Part shown: piece after piece, positions 18,734 through 26,124 of the stretch
Layout of the letters: each line of letters begins with the position of its first letter
Position numbering within the stretch: the stretch's first letter is position 1
Source of the DNA: Marinomonas sp. MED121
Lineage (GTDB): Bacteria; Pseudomonadota; Gammaproteobacteria; Pseudomonadales; Marinomonadaceae
Direction of reading: 5' to 3'
Length of the DNA stretch: 64,000 bases
Assembly (NCBI RefSeq): GCF_000153025.1
Contig: NZ_CH672429.1
Span: 1,356,226 to 1,420,225 of the forward strand
The notes under the pieces: generated by a model
The model's input: the letters and a program-made list of their open reading frames with translations, nothing else
Database searches by the model: none
What the model was told of the DNA's origin: nothing
Position numbers and translations under genes: made by a program

Positions 18734-18946
18734 TTATCTTGCCGATAACTTTAATGTCAACTTTTGCGACAAAGGGGTAATCATAAAAGAGATCACCATC
18801 GCTAGCGGCCAAGCAAAAGCAAACGCCTTAAACCAGCTAAATACAAACACTTCAGTCCAACCTATATTGAACCAGGTCACCCAAAAACTCATTAGCAATG
18901 ACAGTTGAAAAGACATAATGAGGGTAAAAATTAAGCGCTCTTTCAT
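18734..18946 (-). CDS. DUF2798 family small membrane protein
   Basis: The 70 residues contain two hydrophobic helices (LIFTLIMSFQLSLLMSFWVTWF and AFAFAWPLAMVISFMITPLSQKL), the pattern of DUF2798 proteins. The conserved SFWVTWFNIG and WPLA-(V/I)-SFMITPLSQKLT motifs are present. AGGAA lies seven bases before the ATG. It is divergent from a LysR regulator that starts 120 bases away. Regulators of this kind are often found beside DUF2798 genes, so co-regulation is likely. Function of the family is unknown. Confidence 0.8.
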   Translation of the reverse strand: MKERLIFTLIMSFQLSLLMSFWVTWFNIGWTEVFVFSWFKAFAFAWPLAMVISFMITPLSQKLTLKLSAR

Positions 18947-19065
18947 TGCTTATTTCCTAACAATTTGAACAGACTTAAAGTATATTTATTTCCATTATTG
19001 TTTTATATAGACAAAATCAGAACAACAAATTGCATTTTTGAAATCATAATAATATTTGGCACCCT

Positions 19066-19968
19066 ATGTACGACGACCTCAATCTCTTTATACAAATTGT
19101 TCAGCATCAAGGCTTAGCAAAAGCAGCTACAAAACTAAATATGTCCGCTGCAACCATCACTAGACGCTTACAAAAACTTGAGCAAACCCTTAACACTCAA
19201 TTGGTACACCGCTCGGCAAGGCAGTTTGTTTTAACCCCAGAGGGACAAACCTATTATCAAACCTACGAACCTATATTTGAGCAATTAGAAGCCTCTAAAA
19301 ATGCACTCGATATGGAAAGCCAAGAAACCTGTGGCAGCTTAAAAGTCTTTACCCCTACTAATATTTCATTAGGCTTTTTACAGCCCATGTGGTCAGCTTT
19401 TATTAAACAATATCCAGATATTCGGCTAGAGCTTCAGCTCAATAATCAAAGAGAAGATCTCCTGGCCGCTAAGGCCGATATTGCACTTCGTATTGGTCCA
19501 CAAAGTGACTCTCAGCTTTATCAAAAAAAGTTAGGCAGTCTATCCACTTTATTTGTCGCAGCACCTAGCTATTTAACACTAAAAGGTGAACCTCAAACAC
19601 TAGAGGAACTAGAAGAGCACACCTTACTTGCCACCCATACCCTACCTAATTGGCAGCTCAATCAAATTAGCACAGGAAGAAGCTGTGTATATCACCCAAA
19701 AATATCCACACTCACCAATGACATCAGCCTGATTACTCACTTTGTCTGTGATGGTCTGGGAATTTCACTCTTACCAATCAATGAAGCAAGAGATCATCTA
19801 GCATCGGGTCGTATTGTCCAAGTGTTAAAAGACTGGAAGGGGCCAGAAAGAGAGCTCTTTGCCGTCTGGTCTACGGGTCGTTTACTTAATCCTAGAGCCA
19901 AGCGTTTAAAAGAATACATGCAAGATTATATTCAACTAAAACTCAACGAGCTTGCCTTAGAAAATTAG
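19066..19968 (+). CDS. LysR-type transcriptional regulator
   Basis: This 300-residue regulator has the DNA-binding domain at residues 1-60 (LNLFIQIVQHQGLAKAATKLNMS then AATITRRLQKLEQTLNTQLVHRS) and an effector-binding domain (about 90-295). The LKVFTPTNISLGFLQP and VCDGLGISLLPINEARDHL segments are typical. Its C terminus (ELFAVWSTGRLLNPRAKRLKEYM) is that of the CrgA-like branch. It is divergent from the DUF2798 gene and the likely regulator of it. No clear ribosome site precedes the ATG, so it may have a short leader or none. Confidence 0.92.
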   Translation: MYDDLNLFIQIVQHQGLAKAATKLNMSAATITRRLQKLEQTLNTQLVHRSARQFVLTPEGQTYYQTYEPIFEQLEASKNALDMESQETCGSLKVFTPTNISLGFLQPMWSAFIKQYPDIRLELQLNNQREDLLAAKADIALRIGPQSDSQLYQKKLGSLSTLFVAAPSYLTLKGEPQTLEELEEHTLLATHTLPNWQLNQISTGRSCVYHPKISTLTNDISLITHFVCDGLGISLLPINEARDHLASGRIVQVLKDWKGPERELFAVWSTGRLLNPRAKRLKEYMQDYIQLKLNELALEN

Positions 19969-20059
19969 AGCCTGCTTTTTTAATGTGGATGGATAAGAGA
20001 GCTATTCTCCACTCCCCTAGCTTGTTATCATGCGTCCAAAATTATCATAGGAAGTTAAA

Positions 20060-21298
20060 GTGCAGACGCTAGAGCAATTAAAAAATGGTGAACTTAAAGG
20101 CACAGTTCGCTTAAACCTAAGTGAAAATCTTAGCCAGTTCCCCACTGAAATTTTTGACCTTGCTGATAGTCTTGAAATACTTGATCTATCCAATAATCAA
20201 TTAAGCGAACTCCCCCAAGATTTAGGAAGGCTGAAAAAGCTAAAGATTCTATTTTGTTCAAACAATCAGTTCACCAGCCTTCCTCCTATGCTGTCTCTTT
20301 GCCCAAAACTTGAGATGATAGGCTTTAAATCAAATAAAATTGAGCAAGTACCAGCGTCATCTTTACCCCTGAAAACCCGTTGGTTAATTCTCACTGACAA
20401 TCAAATAGTCGAGTTACCTAAACGCCTAGGGGAGCTATCACAATTAGAAAAGCTCGCCTTATCTGGCAATAAGTTAACCGCTTTACCTCAATCCTTATCG
20501 CAATGTCATAAGTTAGGCTTAATTCGTCTATCTGCAAATGAATTAAAAACTTTTCCAGATGTATTGCTAGACCTTCCCAAGTTAGCTTGGCTTGCTTTTG
20601 CTGGTAACCCTTTTTGTCAACGAAATGCAGTTGAGCAAAAAATTCAAACGGTAAATAAGAGCTTGTTTAACCTACATCAAATATTAGGACAAGGTGCTTC
20701 TGGCGTTATTTCAAAAGCAACATTAACCGAGAGCAAGCATGCTTTTCCGGATGAGGTTGCTATTAAAGTCTTTAAAGGTGAAGTCACCAGTGATGGATAC
20801 CCAGAAGACGAATTAGATGCCTGCTTATCAATAGGTGACCACGCTAATTTGGTCAAACCATTAGCCCAAATTAATGAAGCAGACTACTCAGCTTTAGTCA
20901 TGGAACTCATTCCTGCTGATTATTACAATTTAGGTCAGCCGCCAAGTCTTTTAAGCTGTACAAGAGATACCTTTACTCAAGGCCAAAGTTTTAACATCAA
21001 TGAAATATCTAGCATAGTGTTCCAGATGGAAAGCTTGCTTGAACACTTTGAAAATAAAGCGATAAGCCACGGTGATTTATACGCACACAACGTCCTAATT
21101 AATAAAGAAAACCATATTTTATTTGGAGATTTCGGTGCGGCTTCAAAATATGAGCACCTATTAGATTATCAAAAACAAGGAATACAGAAGATAGAGAGAC
21201 GAGCACTGAATTATTTCATTGAAGATATGCTAAGTCTATGTATCGAAAATGACAAAAGCACACCTGAATATCAGGCACTTGCAGCCAAACGTCATTAA
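20060..21298 (+). CDS. Leucine-rich-repeat protein kinase
   Basis: The 412-residue product joins an N-terminal leucine-rich-repeat domain (about 16-185, roughly seven repeats of the LxxLxLSxNxLxxLP type) to a protein-kinase domain (about 203-400). Kinase motifs are the glycine loop LGQGASGVI (209-217), the ATP Lys236 in VAIKVFK, the catalytic loop HGDLYAHNVL (His337, Asp339, Asn344) and GDFGAAS with Asp357. HGD replaces the canonical HRD, as in bacterial relatives of this group. The start is GTG with AGGAAG upstream. The C terminus is short, and its stop lies inside a terminator hairpin. It is probably soluble and likely phosphorylates or binds partners through the LRR. The target is unknown. 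Confidence 0.88.
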   Translation: MQTLEQLKNGELKGTVRLNLSENLSQFPTEIFDLADSLEILDLSNNQLSELPQDLGRLKKLKILFCSNNQFTSLPPMLSLCPKLEMIGFKSNKIEQVPASSLPLKTRWLILTDNQIVELPKRLGELSQLEKLALSGNKLTALPQSLSQCHKLGLIRLSANELKTFPDVLLDLPKLAWLAFAGNPFCQRNAVEQKIQTVNKSLFNLHQILGQGASGVISKATLTESKHAFPDEVAIKVFKGEVTSDGYPEDELDACLSIGDHANLVKPLAQINEADYSALVMELIPADYYNLGQPPSLLSCTRDTFTQGQSFNINEISSIVFQMESLLEHFENKAISHGDLYAHNVLINKENHILFGDFGAASKYEHLLDYQKQGIQKIERRALNYFIEDMLSLCIENDKSTPEYQALAAKRH

Positions 21299-21314
21299 GT
21301 TTGGCTCATTTTTT
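21283..21314 (+). terminator. Terminator overlapping the stop codon of the LRR-kinase gene
   Basis: AGCCAAAC (21283-21290) pairs with GTTTGGCT (21299-21306) around an eight-base loop that contains the TAA stop at 21296-21298. A CATTTTTTAT run follows. The terminator thus begins inside the coding sequence. Confidence 0.8.
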
Positions 21315-21355
21315 ATCACGGTATTTGATTCCATGAGTTATGGGAAATTATCATT

Positions 21356-21838
21356 TCAATCGTTCCTGACTATGCGAGTTTTCTCTCCTTCAAATGCATC
21401 ATACAAAGCCATATGCGCCTGCTTAGAGAAGCAATCTTCGCGGGTCTCATAAGCCCTTATCCACTCAATAAGCATATCTAAATTAGCGTCTTGGGCTTGT
21501 TTTGATTCATATTTATGAGGCTCCCAAGGTCTTTTTTTTGCGTTTTCAATACATTCAGAGATAGGAAGATCCATAAAATAAGCTTGTGTAGACTCCTTAG
21601 TTACAAGAGAAAGTAAGTCAGCATAGCAACCTTCGATAACCCAGTTATCATTCCCTTGAATAAAGCTATCAATCACTTTTTTTGAGTTTGCTAGAGAGGC
21701 TCTTTTGGGAACATCTGCATCTAATTGCCAAGCAAGGGTATCTAAATCCAAATGGGCTAGCTTATGAATCAAACTAAGCTTTTTAGCTAAACTTGATTTA
21801 CCTGATGCTGAGTTGCCAAACACTATTATTCGTTTCAT
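21356..21838 (-). CDS. Small P-loop NTPase/adenylate-kinase-like protein
   Basis: This 160-residue protein has a Walker A loop at residues 8-16 (GNSASGKSS) and a DLDTLAWQLDADVPKR segment typical of the FlaR/topology-modulation and shikimate-kinase-like NTPases. WVIEGCYADLL lies where the Walker B-like acidic residue sits, and the lid-like stretch is KKRPWEPHKYESK. It probably phosphorylates a small molecule or nucleotide, but the substrate is unknown. The ATG is preceded by AAAGGGGTT. It is convergent with the LRR-kinase gene and transcribed away from the flavocytochrome gene. Confidence 0.8.
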   Translation of the reverse strand: MKRIIVFGNSASGKSSLAKKLSLIHKLAHLDLDTLAWQLDADVPKRASLANSKKVIDSFIQGNDNWVIEGCYADLLSLVTKESTQAYFMDLPISECIENAKKRPWEPHKYESKQAQDANLDMLIEWIRAYETREDCFSKQAHMALYDAFEGEKTRIVRND

Positions 21839-21941
21839 GTTAACCCCTTTCTATTTTCCCTGATCGAACAATCCTTAATATAACCTTAAGCTTTCATAGT
21901 TAACATACTAAAAATTTCATTATCACCTTGGTAACTCTTCT

Positions 21942-23318
21942 ATGTTTATTGCTATCACCATTCTCATTGTTTCTTGCTTAATCATACCGGCACTCGGCGT
22001 AATACAAAGCTATATCGGATTACCTATGGAAGCAGCATTCAGTCACTATCTTGGACTTGTAGCTTTATTAGGTATGTCATATTGCTATATTTTAGCCACG
22101 CGCTTTAAATTAGTAGAAACCCTATTTTGTGGCCTTGATAAATCCTATGTCTTACATAAATGGTTAGGTTTAGGTTCTCTCGCCGTCATTTTTTTACATG
22201 ATCAGATAGATGCCGAGATTAAAAGCCTTGGCTCCCCAAGTATGGGTGAACTGGCAGAAGATTTAGGCGGACTGGGGTTTGATGGTTTACAAATTTTATT
22301 GCTTATCACAGTTATAACACTCATCCCTTACGCACTATGGAAATTTACCCATAAGTTTATTGGCGTACTCTTTATCATATCTGTTTTACACTTTGCTTGG
22401 ATGCCAAAACCCTTTGACCTCACCTCGCCACTTGGTTTGTACATTTTAAGCATATGTGGTTTAGGTATTTTATCTTATTTTTACACCCTAACTTCTGGCT
22501 TTGCTAGGGCATCAAAAAAACAGAATCCATTAAAGGGAACTCGTGCATATAAAGTGATTAACAAAGAGGTTACTGGTGACATCATCAGTTTTGAAATAGC
22601 GCCAATACAAAAAAGTATTCGCCATCAGGCGGGCCAATTTTCTTTTATTTCTTTTGATCATCCTAAATTAAAAGAGATTCACCCTTTTACAATTAGTAAA
22701 GCGCCCACCCAAGAGGGCAACTTAAGATTCAGCATCAAAGCACTGGGAGATTACACTAAAGAGCTCCCTAAACATTTAGAAATTGGTATGACAGCCAATG
22801 TGAGCAAAGCTTACGGCCATTTTGGCAAAAAGTTAGGAAAACGCGATGAAATTTGGGTTGCTGCAGGCATAGGCATCACACCTTTTGTCGCCATGGCTCA
22901 AGCCTTATCAAAACAAAAAGACACCGAGGATAAAAGCACTCACCTGTTTTACTGCGTTCAAAACAAAGAACAAGCCGTTCACTTAGAAGAGTTAGAAAAA
23001 ATTGCCGCTAAGTGCTCACGCTTTCATCTGCACCTTTGTGAATCGTCACAAGGTAAGCGTATTAGTCTTGAGCAAATAAAAGAGGCTATAGGATTTGATA
23101 TTAAAAAGGCTTCGATCTCGTTTTGTGGCCCGACTAAACTTCGTAAAACCCTGCAAACTTGGTTTAAGTCTGAATCAGTCCCAAGCAGGCGCTTTCATTA
23201 TGAAGTATTTGAGATTCGTTCAGGTATCGGTATCAACCCGATTGTAAAATGGGTTCTCAAATTATTAGTTATGCGTTTCCCTAAAATCAAACAAGCCTGG
23301 ACTAAATTACCTTTCTAA
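21942..23318 (+). CDS. Ferric-reductase-like transmembrane flavocytochrome
   Basis: This 458-residue inner-membrane oxidoreductase combines a ferric-reductase-like six-helix membrane domain (about 1-185) with a cytosolic FAD and NAD(P)H domain. Candidate heme His residues appear in LHKWLGLG, IFLHD, HKFIGVLF and VLHFAW. In the flavin domain HPFTISKAP (FAD), WVAAGIGITPFVAM (nucleotide-binding glycine motif) and ISFCGPTKLRKTL are typical of ferredoxin-NADP-reductase folds. It likely moves electrons from NAD(P)H across the membrane to iron or another acceptor. Its partner is unknown. A perfect 14-bp hairpin separates it from the convergent exonuclease gene. Confidence 0.88.
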   Translation: MFIAITILIVSCLIIPALGVIQSYIGLPMEAAFSHYLGLVALLGMSYCYILATRFKLVETLFCGLDKSYVLHKWLGLGSLAVIFLHDQIDAEIKSLGSPSMGELAEDLGGLGFDGLQILLLITVITLIPYALWKFTHKFIGVLFIISVLHFAWMPKPFDLTSPLGLYILSICGLGILSYFYTLTSGFARASKKQNPLKGTRAYKVINKEVTGDIISFEIAPIQKSIRHQAGQFSFISFDHPKLKEIHPFTISKAPTQEGNLRFSIKALGDYTKELPKHLEIGMTANVSKAYGHFGKKLGKRDEIWVAAGIGITPFVAMAQALSKQKDTEDKSTHLFYCVQNKEQAVHLEELEKIAAKCSRFHLHLCESSQGKRISLEQIKEAIGFDIKKASISFCGPTKLRKTLQTWFKSESVPSRRFHYEVFEIRSGIGINPIVKWVLKLLVMRFPKIKQAWTKLPF

Positions 23319-23367
23319 TAAGGCACGTTACCTTCCCACAGTTCACTGAATTTATAAGCTTAAAATA

Positions 23368-23400
23368 GATAAGGCTAATGATAATGTCATTAGCCTTATC
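23368..23400. terminator. Bidirectional hairpin between the flavocytochrome and exonuclease genes
   Basis: A perfect 14-bp stem, 23368-23381 pairing with 23387-23400, surrounds a five-base TAATG loop. It ends two bases before the exonuclease stop at 23403. T runs are weak. Confidence 0.75.
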
Positions 23401-23402
23401 AC

Positions 23403-24014
23403 TCATTGCCAACTTTCAAGACGCTTATGAACGGACTTTTTAGGCGTTTTGCAAACTTGTTGAATCTGCTCAAAGTTGAGATCAAATAACCCATAACGTT
23501 CCCCAATGTTATCTAACATTGCCATCCACAATTTAGCTGTCATTTGGGCATCATATAAGGCTCGGTGAAAATCACCAGTACCACTCAAGTTAATATAATT
23601 AACAAGTGCCCCTAAACTATGGCTAGGGGCATCTTGAAAAATTCGACGGGATAATAATAAAGAACAAGAAAAGTCACCCTGATAGACATGATTAAAACGG
23701 GAAAACTCAGCATCTAGAAAACGACGATCGAAGGATGCATTATGCGCGATGAGGTTATTATCTGCGATGAACTCAGCAAAGCTTTCCATCACTTCACGAC
23801 AAGAATCGGCCTGAGCTAACATGGCATTGCTAATCCCTGTGTAACCTTCAATGAAGGAAGTAACACTAAACCCAGGATTCATCAGGGCTTGAAACTCAGC
23901 AACAACTTCACCGGCCTCTAGCTTTACCGCTCCAATTTCAATGGCTCTATCACCCTGATCTGGTGATAATCCCGTGGTTTCAAAATCAAGAATGACTAGA
24001 CTATCTGCGCGCAT
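23403..24014 (-). CDS. DnaQ-like 3'-5' exonuclease (DEDDh family)
   Basis: The 203-residue protein is a complete DEDDh exonuclease domain. Asp10 and Glu12 lie in VILDFETTG, the second Asp (96) in AHNASFDRRFLD, and His150 and Asp155 in GDFHRALYDAQMTAKLW. These five residues bind two metal ions and hydrolyse 3' ends of DNA or RNA. The protein is free-standing, without polymerase or helicase parts, and lacks DnaQ epsilon's C-terminal polymerase-binding tail. It lies 88 bases downstream of the RelA/SpoT-like gene on the same strand, so the two might be co-transcribed. A role in repair or RNA turnover is inferred. Confidence 0.9.
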   Translation of the reverse strand: MRADSLVILDFETTGLSPDQGDRAIEIGAVKLEAGEVVAEFQALMNPGFSVTSFIEGYTGISNAMLAQADSCREVMESFAEFIADNNLIAHNASFDRRFLDAEFSRFNHVYQGDFSCSLLLSRRIFQDAPSHSLGALVNYINLSGTGDFHRALYDAQMTAKLWMAMLDNIGERYGLFDLNFEQIQQVCKTPKKSVHKRLESWQ

Positions 24015-24102
24015 CTAAGTTCCATAAGAAAGAAGGATTAAAGGCCTGTAGATTAGCAAAAATCAGATTAAAAAATCAGCCTGATAGGGTATTTTGTAAT
24101 AC

Positions 24103-25449
24103 TTAAGGGAAAAAGTAATTGCAGATACGACGATACATAGAAATAGATTCAGGCGGCATCGCATCTTTTTTAGTGATCTTATGGCCCTTCCCTATCTGCG
24201 CGTACATAAGCTTACTTACCGCACTCATAGCAGCCACTTCAGCTTTAGTGATGGTTAGGGACCTACCTTGATTTTTAACAAGCCTAGCAATCATGATTCT
24301 CATGGTAATTAAATATTGGCGGGTCATAGGCGCTTTAGTCCCAACAAATTTAAACCAATCATCATTCATCTTACGCATCACAGGTTTTAAAACCTCTGGA
24401 TTGTTGACGGTAAAACCGGCCCCATCTACCGTGCCTTTTGGAGCAGCACGCATAAGATCGTAAATAAGATGTTCTTTTTCTTTTGCCACCAGCATGCCTT
24501 TAGTATTGAGCTGGAGCTCACCTATGATGCCATTATCCATAGGTAAGAAAAATTTAATATCTTGATAACCAGAATTTAACGCACCAGAGTTATGCGGGTC
24601 TTGCTCACTGCCACCAGAAGACGTGCCATAACGATTTTTTAAGGACTTGGCATATTGACGAACCTGTTTAAATTCATCACTGCCTTCAATTTTATCTCTG
24701 GCCATATTCATATCAAATTCATTGTCGAATTCAACCGTCATACGAGCAATATCTTTTAAATCGCCAAAGTCTGATTCTCTTTCACGGTTAGTGATTTTAT
24801 CTAAAGCACCATTAAAGCTTTTTAACCCATTGAATGCCCCAGGTGGGCAAGAAATACGTCCGTGAAATTCTGCCGCTAAATCTTTTGAGAGTGAAACAAG
24901 TTGAGCCTGCGCAATTTTCATTCGCTCAAACTGCATAAACAGACTTTTCATTTTGAACTTGGTATTTGCAACAAAACGCCTATCACGACTTGTTAGGGCA
25001 TAACCTTCTTTTAGACGTTTACGAGTCTCTTCAGGGACATAATTTTCAATTGCACTGGGATCAGTCAGCATAATCAAAATTTTACGATCAGCTTCAATAT
25101 CAACATAGGGGCCAAATAATGAAATCCACCTGGCACAAACATTATTATCATGGCCACGGATTTTTTCTTGAAGCATTTTAATCGCTTCAGCATACGACTC
25201 TTGATTGAGCAAGGGGTACCCTTGGCTAAGATGAGTACTCGAATCCAATCGTTTTAGAATTTTGCCACGATTTTTACGCGCGGCAACTTCTATTTCGTCC
25301 AGCCTTAATGCTTGTTTGATGAGCTGTTCTGGTGACTTTTTTTGTAAATAAGCCCTTTGCCCAGAATACTTTTTACGCATTGAAGCATTAAGTTTTTGCT
25401 GTAGTGCATCCTCTTTTTGCGAGGCTAATACACTACTTGTGATCGTCAT
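24103..25449 (-). CDS. Protein with a RelA/SpoT-like nucleotidyltransferase fold
   Basis: The 448-residue product is not a RelA or SpoT. A central block (about 195-335) has the layout of the RelA/SpoT synthetase fold: a basic ligand segment (GRISCPPGAFNGLKSFNGALDKI), DLKDIARMTVEF with candidate catalytic Asp230/233, GYQDIKFFL with Tyr295, ELQLN with Glu311 at the place of the EIQIRT motif, and KEKEHLIYDLMR with His327. A basic N-terminal region of about 190 residues and a C-terminal one of about 110 are unfamiliar. HD hydrolase, TGS and ACT domains are absent. It lacks a signal peptide. It could make (p)ppGpp or another pyrophosphorylated nucleotide, or be a toxin or effector of that fold. 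Confidence 0.6.
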   Translation of the reverse strand: MTITSSVLASQKEDALQQKLNASMRKKYSGQRAYLQKKSPEQLIKQALRLDEIEVAARKNRGKILKRLDSSTHLSQGYPLLNQESYAEAIKMLQEKIRGHDNNVCARWISLFGPYVDIEADRKILIMLTDPSAIENYVPEETRKRLKEGYALTSRDRRFVANTKFKMKSLFMQFERMKIAQAQLVSLSKDLAAEFHGRISCPPGAFNGLKSFNGALDKITNRERESDFGDLKDIARMTVEFDNEFDMNMARDKIEGSDEFKQVRQYAKSLKNRYGTSSGGSEQDPHNSGALNSGYQDIKFFLPMDNGIIGELQLNTKGMLVAKEKEHLIYDLMRAAPKGTVDGAGFTVNNPEVLKPVMRKMNDDWFKFVGTKAPMTRQYLITMRIMIARLVKNQGRSLTITKAEVAAMSAVSKLMYAQIGKGHKITKKDAMPPESISMYRRICNYFFP

Positions 25450-25691
25450 AATTACTTACCCTTTAATGCTCTTCGAAATTGCTAACTATCTCAACTTAAC
25501 CCACTTATCAAATATGGCCTTTGTTTAATAAACATGGGCTAAGTCATAGTGATTTATAACAAATTTACCTATGACAATTGTATTAAAGTTTTATGGAGTA
25601 ATTGTGCAGTTGATCAAGGTGTACAGAGTTTTAATAGGGAGTTTTGTAACTGAAAAGTTGGAATTAAACAAGCGATTAATAATCAAAAGCG

Positions 25692-25743
25692 TCCCTAACT
25701 TAAAACTTGATAACGCATTAAGTGACTCATTGAAAGTTAGGGA
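25692..25743. repeat. Inverted repeat with 10-bp arms
   Basis: TCCCTAACTT (25692-25701) is the perfect inverse of AAGTTAGGGA (25734-25743) with a 32-base spacer. The spacer holds a smaller ACTT/AAGT dyad. It could form a cruciform or an mRNA hairpin. The outer arms resemble an attC site only superficially, since no integrase is nearby. Confidence 0.5.
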
Positions 25744-25775
25744 GCCTGAGTTTGGTTTCTCGCTTTTTATTCCAT

Positions 25776-25819
25776 GCATTACGTAGTACTTCAAGCATTA
25801 CTTAGTATTTCGAGCATTA
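25776..25819. repeat. Imperfect 19-base tandem repeat
   Basis: Two 19-base units (25776-25794 and 25795-25813) starting GCATTAC differ at four positions, and a third partial copy GCATTA follows at 25814. It lies about 250 bases before the sigma-54-like promoter. It could be a protein-binding array or a small slippage repeat. Confidence 0.55.
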
Positions 25820-26061
25820 GAACATTCATTCATTTATTCACCTATTGAATAGACAAAAAGAGTAAAACATTCACAACGCACCAATAATGAACACTATTTT
25901 TCAACACACCTAGATAAAAACAGCAAATCGCACCAAAAAAAGGCACCAACACATTAAGACAAAGCATTTCTTCACTAGCTTTGATTTTTCAAACCTGATT
26001 TAGTCTACTAAATCTAAGCCTCCCTCTCTCAACGATACTTAAATTTCAACATTTATAGATA

Positions 26062-26078
26062 TTGGAATATTTATTGCT
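26062..26078 (+). promoter_or_regulatory. Sigma-54-like (RpoN) promoter for the urease operon
   Basis: The sequence TTGGAATATTTATTGCT has the invariant GG-N10-GC spacing and matches the RpoN consensus (YTGGCACG-N4-TTGCW) at 10 of 13 specified positions, including TTGG and TTGC. Transcription would start near 26090, about 35 bases before the ureD ATG. RpoN-dependent, NtrC-controlled urease expression is well known in enterics such as Klebsiella. The match here is inference from sequence. Confidence 0.5.
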
Positions 26079-26124
26079 ATCTATCCTAAATTAATCTGTT
26101 TTAAACAAGGATAGACCCAAATTA

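Larger units (their letters stand above)
25450..26124. other. Long intergenic region upstream of the urease operon
   Basis: This 675-base gap separates the divergent RelA/SpoT-like gene from ureD. It holds a 10-bp inverted repeat (25692-25701 with 25734-25743), a short 19-base tandem repeat (25776-25819), three GCACCA elements (25878, 25930, 25943) and a sigma-54-like promoter (26062-26078). Two overlapping short open frames on opposite strands near 25571-25794 look like chance. Its size and number of elements make it the richest regulatory region of the window. Confidence 0.6.

Noticed and set aside
18687-18908. Plus-strand open frame overlapping the DUF2798 gene
   Set aside because: The opposite strand encodes a recognisable DUF2798 protein with a good ribosome site.
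21249-21452. Plus-strand open frame across the end of the LRR-kinase gene
   Set aside because: It runs through a terminator and antisense to the P-loop kinase gene, and does not restore a missing kinase C terminus.
25692-25743. attC-like integron recombination site
   Set aside because: The arms lack the full R'/R'' core signatures, and no integrase or gene cassettes are nearby.
25571-25794. Two overlapping short open frames on opposite strands upstream of ureD
   Set aside because: They lie over the inverted repeat, have no ribosome sites and no recognisable sequence.
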